Shown here: piece by piece, positions 1 to 6,778 of the stretch
Layout of the letters: every line of letters begins with the position of its first letter
Position numbering within the stretch: the stretch's first letter is position 1
Source of the DNA: an uncultured Gemella sp.
Lineage (GTDB): Bacteria; Bacillota; Bacilli; Staphylococcales; Gemellaceae
Direction: 5' to 3'
DNA: 8,208 nt
Assembly: GCA_927911695.1 (NCBI GenBank)
Contig: CAKMQO010000164.1
Span: 1 to 8,208, forward strand
The notes under the pieces: model-generated
Database searches by the model: none
What the model saw: the letters and a program-made list of their open reading frames with translations, nothing else
Told to the model about the DNA's origin: nothing
Program-made: the position numbers and the translations under genes

Positions 1-17
1 ATCGATGTAATATATTT

Positions 18-618
18 AATATCGAATTGTTGGCATGAATGTATCTAGTGACCAATCGATTTTAAAAGTTTTTGCTCCAGTAATAGATGGTGCTGTAATA
101 GCCATAACTACGAATAATAATGACATAATGAACATTGAAGATCCAGCTAACATAGCCATCTTTTTAATTAAGTTAACTCCACGAGCAGCTAAGAATAAAG
201 CTATTAAGAAAATTACAAGTGAAGCAATCTGTAAGTATGTGATATTCATTTTACTAATACGATTATCACGGAATACTGTCCAGCTAAATGCTGCAATAAT
301 ACGAGATGGTTTTTGTGAAATATAAGGCATGTGTACAACCCACATTGTCCATCCAGTGTAATAAGCAAGGAGTTTACCATGTGTAGAACTTATCCAAGAA
401 CTAACTCCTCCTCCAGCATCTTTAAAAGTAGAGCCTAGCTCACCAACGATTAATGAATACGGAATAAAGTAAATTACGAAAATTAAAACCCAAGAAACTA
501 TAGATTTTAATCCACCGAATTCAGAGTATCCATTAACAACATTCCCGAACGCCCATACAGTTGAGAATGCCATGAAGGCTAGGGTGTACCAAAATATTTT
601 TTTTGCATCCCTCTCCAT
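18..618 (-). CDS. APC-superfamily amino acid permease, N-terminal part, truncated or frameshifted near the window edge
   Basis: The product is the first ~200 residues of a multi-pass amino acid/polyamine/organocation transporter in the cytoplasmic membrane. I see several hydrophobic helices (about residues 9-28, 38-60, 83-98, 127-147, 152-175), the early family-type segment 'WAFGNVVNG' and a Gly-rich 'DAGGGVSSW' stretch typical of APC permeases. Substrate cannot be read from the sequence. The start is ATG 616-618, with AGGAGG at 625-630 correctly spaced. Family members are usually 450-500 residues. Here the frame reaches 'FMPT', then 'IRY' and a stop at 16-18. Skipping one base near 25-27 would instead read 'FDIKYITS', which suits the next family segment better. 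A one-base indel or an edge artefact is therefore more likely than a true 200-residue protein. It is divergent from the two-component system. Confidence is high for the family and low for the stop. Confidence 0.8.
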
Positions 619-624
619 TGAGAA

Positions 625-630
625 CCTCCT
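625..630 (-). promoter_or_regulatory. Ribosome binding site of the permease gene
   Basis: The minus strand reads AGGAGG, six bases before ATG 618-616, a perfect Shine-Dalgarno core that fixes the permease start. Confidence 0.85.
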
Positions 631-653
631 AAAATATAAAATATACTAATAAC

Positions 654-665
654 TGCATAAATGCA
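654..665. promoter_or_regulatory. Short dyad tgcat-aa-atgca in the permease leader
   Basis: A perfect 5-bp inverted repeat with a 2-base spacer lies just downstream of the predicted permease -10 box. It would sit at about +2 to +13 of the transcript. It could be a repressor site. It is short enough to occur by chance in such AT-rich DNA. Confidence 0.25.
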
Positions 666-673
666 TTACTAAA

Positions 674-702
674 ATACTAGCACAGACTACGTAATTATTC
701 AA
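674..702 (-). promoter_or_regulatory. Predicted sigma-A promoter of the permease gene
   Basis: On the minus strand, -35 TTGAAT (697-702) and -10 TAGTAT (674-679) are separated by 17 bases. A TG one base upstream of the -10 box gives an extended -10 element. Distance to the ATG leaves a leader of roughly 50 bases. No experimental start is known. Confidence 0.6.
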
Positions 703-835
703 GTAAAAATAAAATAAATTAAACTAAAATTTTTTTATTTGAGAATATAATACTATTTTATAGAATATCTATAAAACTAAAGTGTTCAATAATTACGCAA
801 ATACTTCCGGAAATTTTTAAATTGATAACGATTTA

Positions 836-851
836 AATGTAAATTTACATT
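836..851. promoter_or_regulatory. Perfect 16-bp palindrome between the divergent promoters, candidate operator
   Basis: The sequence aatgtaaatttacatt is its own reverse complement. It lies in the 377-base gap between the permease and kinase genes, about 67 bases upstream of the kinase -35 box and about 134 bases from the permease -35 box. Its position suits a regulator acting on one or both genes, possibly the adjacent response regulator. I do not recognise it as a known consensus site. A second, shorter palindrome (ttccggaa, 805-812) lies nearby. Confidence 0.4.
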
Positions 852-917
852 ATGAAATATATTCATATTATATTGATATTTTAAAGTATATATAAAGTTG
901 ATAAATGTGGACAACAC

Positions 918-946
918 TTGAATTACAAGTAGTTTTGAATTATAAT
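918..946 (+). promoter_or_regulatory. Predicted sigma-A promoter of the kinase-regulator operon
   Basis: -35 TTGAAT (918-923) and -10 TATAAT (941-946) are separated by exactly 17 bases, with the start site expected near 953. This gives a leader of about 40 bases before GTG 996 and also places the alternative ATG 975 within the transcript. Confidence 0.65.
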
Positions 947-980
947 AACAGGTGTAAAAGAAAGTTTTAAAAAAATGATT

Positions 981-989
981 AGGGGTGAT
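981..989 (+). promoter_or_regulatory. Ribosome binding site supporting the GTG start of the kinase
   Basis: AGGGGTGAT closely matches the anti-Shine-Dalgarno complement (GAGGTGAT, 7 of 8) and ends six bases before GTG 996. The upstream in-frame ATG 975 has only an A/T-rich stretch before it, with no purine-rich SD. GTG 996 is therefore the preferred start. Confidence 0.6.
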
Positions 990-995
990 AAAGGG

Positions 996-2591
996 GTGAG
1001 AAAAAAACATAGATCATTAACTAGATTAATGTTGATAATGACAAGTCTAGTAGTCGTTTCATTATTAGTAACTTCATATTTTGTTACGGAGTATATAAAA
1101 AAACGTGAAGACGAAATTATTCGTCAAAAAATATATTCAACTGCAAAGGTAGTAGCTAATGATAAAGGTGTCATAGATGATGTAAAACATCATAGAAGAA
1201 ACAAAGGAATTCAAGAGTATGCCAATAGAGTGAAGGAAGAAACAGGAACAGACTTTGTAGTCATTACGGATGATACTTTTACAAGATATAGTCATCCAAT
1301 AAGTGAATTTGTCGGTGAAAAATTTTCTAATATACCAGATATTAGTTCGACATTCGATTCTGGAGATCACTATAGTAAGCAAAGTGGTGTTCTAGGAGAC
1401 GGACTTAGATTTTTCACAACAATTAAAGATGAAAACGGTAAAAATATTGGTGTTGTGTGTGTAGGATATACTAAAGAAACAGTAAAAAATCAAATACTAC
1501 ATTCACAAGAAAAAATATTATTTGGATTATTGATAGGTATTGCAGTTGCAATTACGTTAGCAGTAGTGTATAATAGACGACTTAAGCGTATATTGCTAAA
1601 CTATGAACCAGAAGAAATAGCATACAATTATATAGAGAAAAATCTTATATCCGATCATGTTTCCGAAGGAATTATAGCGATAAATATAGATAAGAAAGTT
1701 ATCGTTAAGAATAGTAGTGCTAACCATATATTGGATAAAGCAGGGTATTCTAAAGTTAAAAAAGGTAAGAAGATTCCTGATCAGTTGTATGAAATTTTCT
1801 TCAAGAGTACAATAGAAGAAAATCTCCAAAGTAGAGATGAAGTGATAGTTCTAAATCACATCGAAGTTCTAGTTAATAGAAATGCAATTTATCAAAATGG
1901 TAAGTTATATGGTGCTGTAGTTACACTACGTGACCAAAGTGAAATGAAAAAATTAATCACAGAATTAAGTGGTACAGAAAAATATAATGATAGCCTTCGA
2001 GAACAGAGTCATCACTTTATGAATAAATTGCATGTACTGCATGGTTTAATTGAGATGAAGTCTTATGATGAAGTTGGAAAATTTATCACTTATCTAAAAG
2101 ATGACTATCATGATAAAATCGGATATATATCTGAAAGTATTAAAGTACCAGCAATAGCAGGTTTTTTACTTGCAAAAGTTAGAGAAGCTAAACAAAAAAA
2201 TATATCGTTATTAATTGATCCAGATTCAATGATTCTAAATCAAGAAAGTTTAGATGAACTCTTTAATGAACTTTTAATTATTCTAGGAGTACTTATAGAT
2301 AACTCAATGGAATCTATAGGGGAAAAAGAAGATGGAAAAATTGTTGTTTACTTATACTTAAATACTGATGAAAATATATTATTATGTAATGTGTATGATA
2401 ATGGCTGTGGAATTAGTAAGGATATACAGGAGAATGTGTTTGAAAGAGGATATTCAACTAAAGGAGAAAACAGAGGATACGGATTAAATGCCGTTGACAC
2501 AATTGTGAAAAAATATAATGGTTTAATAGATGTGGAAAGCGAAGTAGGCAAAACAAAATTTACAATAGAGATACCAATCGAGGAGGAATAA
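996..2591 (+). CDS. CitA/DcuS-family sensor histidine kinase
   Basis: This 531-residue membrane sensor kinase probably detects an extracellular carboxylate such as citrate or a C4-dicarboxylate and phosphorylates the adjacent regulator. Domains in order: helix ~10-32; external PDC/Cache-type sensor ~33-172; helix ~174-192; cytoplasmic PAS ~208-318; HisKA-like dimerisation region; HATPase. In the sensor, 'RYSHP' (R97, H100) and 'LRFF' (R138, F140) match the places where DcuS/CitA bind carboxylates. The H-box is LREQSHHFMNKLH with phosphoacceptor H339, the N-box is IDNSMES, the D-box DNGCGIS and the G-box GYGLNAVD. The residue after the phospho-His is His rather than the usual Glu of this family. 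Start GTG 996 is chosen for its SD; ATG 975 would add 7 residues. The stop is 3 bases before the regulator start. Family assignment is firm; the ligand is inferred. Confidence 0.92.
   Translation: MRKKHRSLTRLMLIMTSLVVVSLLVTSYFVTEYIKKREDEIIRQKIYSTAKVVANDKGVIDDVKHHRRNKGIQEYANRVKEETGTDFVVITDDTFTRYSHPISEFVGEKFSNIPDISSTFDSGDHYSKQSGVLGDGLRFFTTIKDENGKNIGVVCVGYTKETVKNQILHSQEKILFGLLIGIAVAITLAVVYNRRLKRILLNYEPEEIAYNYIEKNLISDHVSEGIIAINIDKKVIVKNSSANHILDKAGYSKVKKGKKIPDQLYEIFFKSTIEENLQSRDEVIVLNHIEVLVNRNAIYQNGKLYGAVVTLRDQSEMKKLITELSGTEKYNDSLREQSHHFMNKLHVLHGLIEMKSYDEVGKFITYLKDDYHDKIGYISESIKVPAIAGFLLAKVREAKQKNISLLIDPDSMILNQESLDELFNELLIILGVLIDNSMESIGEKEDGKIVVYLYLNTDENILLCNVYDNGCGISKDIQENVFERGYSTKGENRGYGLNAVDTIVKKYNGLIDVESEVGKTKFTIEIPIEEE
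2581..2586 (+). promoter_or_regulatory. Ribosome binding site of the response regulator, inside the end of the kinase gene
   Basis: AGGAGG inside the last kinase codons lies eight bases before GTG 2595. It shows that translation of the regulator begins at GTG 2595 and not at ATG 2816, which lies inside the receiver domain. Confidence 0.75.
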
Positions 2592-2594
2592 TAA

Positions 2595-3274
2595 GTGAGA
2601 GTGCTAATAATAGAAGACGATCCAATGGTAGCGATGATACACACAGAGTATTTTAAAAGAAAGAACTAACTGATGACTTAAGTCATGTTACATCAATAGA
2701 AGCTGCGAGAGAATATTTAGAAAACAATGATATTGATTTAATAGTTTTAGACAACTATTTAATCGATGGAAAAGGAATTGAATACTTACCAGAATTAAAA
2801 GGATATCCAATCATTATGATAACAGCAGCGAATGATGTTCAAACAGTAGAAGCTGCATTATCTAATGGAGTAGTAGATTACTTAGTAAAACCATTTACTT
2901 ATGAAAGATTTGCGCAAGCGATTGATAAAGTTCAAGACTATGTGAAACTATTATCGAAAGAAAAAATTAACCAAGATTTAATCGATGATTATTTAAATTC
3001 TGGTAGAGTAGAAGAAGAGGAAGATAATTTACCTAAAGGTCTATCAAGAATAACATTGAAAAAAGTACTAGAGGCAATAAAACAGCACAATAGTGGATTT
3101 ACTACTCAACAAATTGCAGATAAGTTAGATATTTCTAGAATAACTATTAGAAAATATTTAAATCACTTAGTTAATATAAATATACTTAGTGAAGATGCTG
3201 AATACTATACATCTGGAAGACCTGTATCAGTATTTACAGTTGAATCTGAAAGTAGATTAGAAAAATTATTATAA
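2595..3274 (+). CDS. CitB/DcuR-family response regulator, broken by a one-base frameshift near 2660
   Basis: This is the partner of the upstream kinase: a receiver domain that accepts phosphate and a C-terminal DNA-binding domain. Starting at GTG 2595 the frame reads MRVLIIEDDPMVAMIHTEYF (acidic pair D8/D9), then hits TAA at 2667. One base missing in the AGAAAG stretch (2658-2663) restores the frame to 'KELTDDLSH' and onward. The mended protein is 226 residues, normal for the family. It has phosphoacceptor D53 in 'VLDNYL', T77 in 'MITA', K99-P100, and a winged-helix-type HTH at about 168-193 (FTTQQIADKLDISRITIRKYL). The downstream open segment alone (2816-3274) lacks D53, so as written no phosphorylatable regulator would be made. 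The error lies in an A-rich run, so sequencing error, strain-level mutation or leaky slippage are all possible. Confidence 0.85.
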
Positions 3275-3322
3275 TAACGCATCGTCAAAATCGTATAATA
3301 ATTTATAATATGTAATAAAGAG

Positions 3323-3361
3323 AAAAACCTTCAAAACTTTAATTGTTTTGAAGGTTTTTTT
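3323..3361. terminator. Bidirectional intrinsic terminator between the regulator and the convergent membrane-protein gene
   Basis: A perfect 15-bp stem (aaaaaccttcaaaac, 3323-3337, paired with 3345-3359) with a 7-base loop is followed by T residues on the plus strand. On the minus strand the same stem ends in five T residues. It can end transcription of the kinase-regulator operon and of the minus-strand gene arriving from the right. Confidence 0.85.
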
Positions 3362-3396
3362 AGCGAAATAATAAAATTAAGAGAAGATATTAATCA

Positions 3397-3560
3397 TTAA
3401 TTTTGTATGTACCTTTTTTTATACTTGTCAGTATTTTTATACTCTTCTATAGTTTTATTAATTCTATCCATATCTTCTTTTTTGAATTTTTCTTGGATTT
3501 CTTTGTAAGTTACTTTTTTTTAATAATTTAAAATCACGTTGACCAACAGGTTATCATAAT
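3397..3560 (-). pseudogene. Frameshifted 3' tail of the first Asn/Gln-rich membrane protein
   Basis: Past the stop of the main frame (3561-3563), the minus strand still encodes the C-terminal tail seen in the neighbouring paralog. 'TYKEIQEKFKKEDMDRINK' here matches 'TYKEIQETFKKEDMDKINR' there and runs to a stop at 3397-3399. Reaching it needs several single-base corrections within about 70 bases: one extra A just before the premature TAG, one extra C in 'aacc' (3547-3550 region), and one fewer A in the run of eight (3514-3521). Between the shifts the reading 'PVGQRDFKLLKK' resembles the paralog. The family's usual tail is therefore about 58 residues longer than the open frame suggests. Recent decay and sequencing error are both possible. 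Confidence 0.7.
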
Positions 3561-5207
3561 CTATAATTTTATTTCAATACCGTCATCTACTCTTCTTACT
3601 AATATACTACTACCTAAAGTTCCAAAGTCTGTAACATAAGCACCGTTTTGTTCTTGCATACTAAAGAAAGTATCAGGTTTTAAAGTTTCGACTTTAGGAT
3701 CAGTAGACTGATTAACATATGCACGACCGATTAATGCTAATTGTGAATTAGTAAATTCTGGCTTATTTTTGTTGTCGTCTTTTTTATCTTCTGAGTTTTC
3801 CTGTTTAACTTCATTGTATGTATAAACAGTTTTACGCGCTGATCTAGGTATTTCTAGTTTTTCATTTGACTGTGGACGATTTTTTAAAAATTCTTCTTTA
3901 GAACTATACTGAGTATTCGATAAGGTATCTTTGAACTTCCCATCTTTCTTTTCTTTGTCAGATAGGTTTATATCATGAATCTTATCATACTTGTCTTTTT
4001 TATCATTTAATTTATAAACGACATATCTGTCAGTATCTTTTTCTTCAGTGTGAATCCAAATAGTCTGGTTTTTATAGAATACAGCACGTGGAATATCACT
4101 ATCAGATTGAGCTTGATAAAGTACCCTAATATTGTTAGAGTCATATGAATAAACTGCAACAGGACTATTAGGTTTATTTTCTTCAGTAATAAATAATTCG
4201 TTTGTACCATTTCCATCGATATCATAATAATTAAATTGTAGGAAATTCTTATCTTTTCCATTATCATTATAATTTTTAATAGCATATTTATTTACTTCAG
4301 AATCATTATCTGAATAACCTTTATCCATCGCTTCTTTATATTTTTCAAGAACCTGAGCGTAAGCTTCTTCATCAGATTTGTTTTTACTGAAAGAGAAGAT
4401 GCTAGAGATAGATTTATTCGTAGATTTTGAATAATAATACAAGCCACCACCACTAATTAGTACCAGACCAAGAACAGTTGAGATTATTGGAATAAGTTTT
4501 GAACGTTTTTTCTTATTTGGCTCAGAATTACTAATTTTGGCACCTTGAGTATTAGCGTTCATATTAGGGTTTTGGTTCGTATTATTGAAGTTTGGTTGCT
4601 GTTGGTTAAATCCTTGTTGATTTATATTATTGTAGTTTTGATACTGCTGATTAAACCCTTGTTGATTCGTATTTCCGTAATTTTGATACTGCTGGTTAAA
4701 CCCCTGTTGATTCGTATTTTCGTAGTTTTGAACATAAAGATTAGTACCTTGCTGATTTGCATCTCTATAATTCTGGTATTGCTGGTTAAATCCTTGTTCA
4801 GTCGAATTATTATAATTTTGATATTGTTGATTTAAACCCTGTTGATTTGAATTTTCATAGTTTTGATATTTCTGATTAGAGTTATTACAATTTTGATATT
4901 GTTGGTTATATCCTTGCTGATTCGCATTAGCATAATTCTGATTTTTTTGATTATAGTACTGTTGATTATTATAATTTTGATATGGCTGTCCAGTATATTG
5001 TTGGTTTTCAAAATTATCACTGTAATTTTGCTGTTCATTATAATTATTGTAGTTTTGATATTGTTGATTTAATCCTTGCTGATTCTCATAGTTTTCATAA
5101 TTTTGATTGCTGTAATTTTGCTGGTTAGTTAAATTATCTTGAGTATAGTTATTATAACTCTGACTAGGGTTGTTTTGATTTTTCCCTTGATTATATTTTT
5201 TATTCAT
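3561..5207 (-). CDS. Asn/Gln/Tyr-rich repeat membrane protein, copy 1, C-terminus truncated by frameshift
   Basis: This 548-residue protein has a function I do not recognise. Residues 1-230 are almost wholly N, Q, Y, G and S, including seven 15-residue units and one 10-residue unit of consensus NNTNQQGFNQQYQNY at 93-207. A basic stretch KKKRSK (232-237) precedes one membrane helix (~238-258). By the positive-inside rule the repeat region is cytoplasmic and residues 260-548 are external. The external part carries an acidic loop 'DIDGNGTNE' (D329-E337), like a calcium-binding DxDxNG loop, and 'LALIGRAYVN', shared with the paralog. Start ATG 5205-5207 has GAGGAG at 5215-5220. It has its own promoter and lies head-to-tail with copy 2, so tandem duplication is likely. 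The stop comes early compared with the paralog (see the tail entry). Confidence 0.85.
   Translation of the reverse strand: MNKKYNQGKNQNNPSQSYNNYTQDNLTNQQNYSNQNYENYENQQGLNQQYQNYNNYNEQQNYSDNFENQQYTGQPYQNYNNQQYYNQKNQNYANANQQGYNQQYQNCNNSNQKYQNYENSNQQGLNQQYQNYNNSTEQGFNQQYQNYRDANQQGTNLYVQNYENTNQQGFNQQYQNYGNTNQQGFNQQYQNYNNINQQGFNQQQPNFNNTNQNPNMNANTQGAKISNSEPNKKKRSKLIPIISTVLGLVLISGGGLYYYSKSTNKSISSIFSFSKNKSDEEAYAQVLEKYKEAMDKGYSDNDSEVNKYAIKNYNDNGKDKNFLQFNYYDIDGNGTNELFITEENKPNSPVAVYSYDSNNIRVLYQAQSDSDIPRAVFYKNQTIWIHTEEKDTDRYVVYKLNDKKDKYDKIHDINLSDKEKKDGKFKDTLSNTQYSSKEEFLKNRPQSNEKLEIPRSARKTVYTYNEVKQENSEDKKDDNKNKPEFTNSQLALIGRAYVNQSTDPKVETLKPDTFFSMQEQNGAYVTDFGTLGSSILVRRVDDGIEIKL
4587..4931 (-). repeat. 45-bp tandem repeat array encoding a 15-residue Asn/Gln/Tyr unit
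   Basis: Seven full units and one shortened 10-residue unit encode variants of NNTNQQGFNQQYQNY in frame within copy 1. The two units at residues 163-192 differ at the protein level only in their first residue (ENT versus GNT). The first unit carries Cys instead of Tyr at its end. Such an array can change length by slippage or unequal exchange in whole-codon steps. The paralog has only degenerate, shorter versions, so the array grew in this copy. Confidence 0.85.
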
Positions 5208-5214
5208 AAATTTT

Positions 5215-5220
5215 CTCCTC
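5215..5220 (-). promoter_or_regulatory. Ribosome binding site of membrane-protein copy 1
   Basis: The minus strand reads GAGGAG, seven bases before ATG 5207-5205, which confirms the start of the Asn/Gln-rich frame. Confidence 0.75.
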
Positions 5221-5252
5221 TATTTATTTCACATTATATATACTTTGCTTAT

Positions 5253-5281
5253 ATTATAGACTAAATTACATATTTTTTCAA
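5253..5281 (-). promoter_or_regulatory. Predicted sigma-A promoter of membrane-protein copy 1
   Basis: On the minus strand, -35 TTGAAA (5276-5281) and -10 TATAAT (5253-5258) are separated by 17 bases. It sits just downstream of the terminator of copy 2, so copy 1 is probably transcribed independently. Confidence 0.7.
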
Positions 5282-5290
5282 AAAGTTATG

Positions 5291-5324
5291 AAAAATCCCT
5301 AACTCCAGAATGTTGGAGCTAGGG
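5291..5324 (-). terminator. Intrinsic terminator after membrane-protein copy 2
   Basis: An 11-bp stem (5297-5307 with 5314-5324; one G-U pair on the minus-strand RNA) and a 6-base loop are followed by ATTTTT on the minus strand. It lies eight bases past the copy 2 stop. Confidence 0.85.
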
Positions 5325-5331
5325 AGAAGTA

Positions 5332-6663
5332 TTATACTCTATATTTATGTTCTTCGTAGTTTCTAGTTTTTTTATATTCTTCTATTATCCTATTAATTTT
5401 ATCCATATCTTCTTTTTTGAATGTTTCTTGGATTTCTTTATAGGTTAAAGTTTTTATAACTTTTAGTTTATGGTTAGTTGAAGAATAATCTGGTATTTTT
5501 ATTTCGATACTATCAGATTTTCTATCTACAATAACAACAGTTGCCTTACTACCAAAATCAGAAGTAATAGTATCGTCATCACCACGGATAGAGAATTTAG
5601 TATCATATTTTAATGTTCCTACTTGAGGATCAGTGCCTCCAGCTATAATAGCACGTCCTATTAAAGCAAGCTGTAAGTTGTTATATTCAGGTGTTTCAGT
5701 GGCTTTTTCACTATTTTTTTTCTCTTCATTTTGTGTGTTCACTTTATTATTATAATTATAAAGTGACTTAAGCTCAATTTTTGATAAGTCTATTTTTTCA
5801 TTAGATAGGGGATACTTGTTAAAGAACTCTTCTTTAGAAGTGAAGTCCTCTTTAGTAACTATATCTTTATATTTCCCATTAAGATTACTATATTTCCCAA
5901 AGTCAATATCATGAGTTATTTCATATCTGATTCCATTATCTTTGATTTTATATGTAGTAATTCTATCAGTAAAATTTTCATTCTCATTAACAACCATAGT
6001 CTTATCTTTATAAAAAGTCGCTACAGGTTGACTACTTCTTGAATTAGTTTTGTATAGTACGTTAAGCTTATTCTGTTTATCAATATTGTAGATAGCTATA
6101 GGACTCACTAAATTACTATTTTCGAAAATTAACATTTCGTCTTGACCATCTTTATCCATATCAAAGTACGTAAATTTCAGATAATCTTTATTTTTACCTG
6201 AAAAATTATAGCGTTCAATAGCATAGTTATTAAGTTCGTAATCAAACTTCGTTTCACCAGTATCCATTGCTTCTTTATATTTTTTTATAATAGGTGAATA
6301 CAATTCATTATCTTTAGAAATTTTACTATTAGAATTGTAAAAATAGAATCCACCACCAGCTAGAAAGACAATACCAAGAACACTTGCAATTATTGGTATT
6401 AATTTTGAACGTTTCTTCTTAGGTGGTATATTATTCATATTATAACCTTGAGTATTATTTTGATAATATCCTGGATTATTATAATTTTGATTGTAATATC
6501 CTTGATTTTCAGCATTATTGTAGTTTTGATATTGTTGATTGTAGTTTTGCTGACTATTATTAGAATATTGCTGATTGAGATTTTGTTGACTGTTAGTATT
6601 TTGGTAATTTGAATAATGTTGATTATCTGAATTACGATTATTTCGATTGTTATTGTTATTCAT
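5332..6663 (-). CDS. Asn/Gln-rich single-pass membrane protein, copy 2 (intact paralog)
   Basis: This 443-residue paralog of the next gene downstream has unknown function. An N/Q/Y-rich stretch (1-79) is followed by PPKKKRSK (80-87) and a membrane helix (~88-109) whose flanking sequence nearly matches copy 1 (KKKRSKLIPII). The external part begins with 'KKYKEAMDTG' (copy 1: 'EKYKEAMDKG'). It holds an acidic loop 'DMDKDGQDE' (D168-E176), 'SKEEFFNKYPLSNEK', 'LALIGRAIIAGGTDP' and an intact tail 'TYKEIQETFKKEDMDKINR' near 407-425 that copy 1 has lost from its frame. Its low-complexity region is about a third the length of that in copy 1. Start ATG 6661-6663 has AGGAGA at 6669-6674. It has its own promoter and terminator. 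The paralogy is secure; calcium binding is inferred from the loop only. Confidence 0.9.
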   Translation of the reverse strand: MNNNNNRNNRNSDNQHYSNYQNTNSQQNLNQQYSNNSQQNYNQQYQNYNNAENQGYYNQNYNNPGYYQNNTQGYNMNNIPPKKKRSKLIPIIASVLGIVFLAGGGFYFYNSNSKISKDNELYSPIIKKYKEAMDTGETKFDYELNNYAIERYNFSGKNKDYLKFTYFDMDKDGQDEMLIFENSNLVSPIAIYNIDKQNKLNVLYKTNSRSSQPVATFYKDKTMVVNENENFTDRITTYKIKDNGIRYEITHDIDFGKYSNLNGKYKDIVTKEDFTSKEEFFNKYPLSNEKIDLSKIELKSLYNYNNKVNTQNEEKKNSEKATETPEYNNLQLALIGRAIIAGGTDPQVGTLKYDTKFSIRGDDDTITSDFGSKATVVIVDRKSDSIEIKIPDYSSTNHKLKVIKTLTYKEIQETFKKEDMDKINRIIEEYKKTRNYEEHKYRV

Positions 6664-6668
6664 AAAAC

Positions 6669-6674
6669 TCTCCT
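6669..6674 (-). promoter_or_regulatory. Ribosome binding site of membrane-protein copy 2
   Basis: The minus strand reads AGGAGA, five bases before ATG 6663-6661. Confidence 0.7.
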
Positions 6675-6693
6675 AAAAATATCTTTCATAAAT

Positions 6694-6722
6694 ATTATAA
6701 AATAAAACTTAATAATTTTAAA
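6694..6722 (-). promoter_or_regulatory. Possible promoter of membrane-protein copy 2
   Basis: On the minus strand a perfect -10 TATAAT (6694-6699) has a weak -35 TTTAAA (6717-6722) 17 bases upstream. The DNA here is almost pure A/T, so chance matches are easy. The preceding prmA terminator implies that some promoter is needed here. Confidence 0.45.
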
Positions 6723-6730
6723 GAAAAATA

Positions 6731-6772
6731 AAAACTCTTAACCCCTTATGACTATAAGGAATAAAGAGTTTT
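6731..6772 (-). terminator. Intrinsic terminator after the minus-strand prmA segment
   Basis: A long imperfect hairpin (outer arms 6731-6739 and 6764-6772, inner pairing between cctta and taagg) is followed by TATTTTT on the minus strand. It starts seven bases after the prmA stop. A well-formed terminator here suggests the minus-strand copy is in the ancestral prmA location. Confidence 0.75.
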
Positions 6773-6778
6773 ATTATC

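Noticed and set aside
786..1010. Minus-strand ORF in the divergent promoter region
   Set aside because: It overlaps the kinase promoter and start, is low-complexity Asn/Tyr/Phe from A/T-rich DNA, and lacks a ribosome binding site.
2655..2667. Programmed -1 frameshift in the response regulator
   Set aside because: The stretch AGA AAG allows lysine tRNA slippage onto AAA, but there is no classical X XXY YYZ heptamer and no obvious downstream stimulatory hairpin, and regulators of this family are not known to use recoding. A lost base is simpler.
4587..4931. Regular repeats considered as a CRISPR array
   Set aside because: Units are contiguous 45-bp coding repeats with no unique spacers, and they keep the reading frame.
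4545..5072. Plus-strand open frames rich in Ile/Leu/Val opposite the repeat gene
   Set aside because: They are antisense shadows of the Asn/Gln codons (AAT, CAA read backwards as ATT, TTG) and have no ribosome binding site or family likeness.
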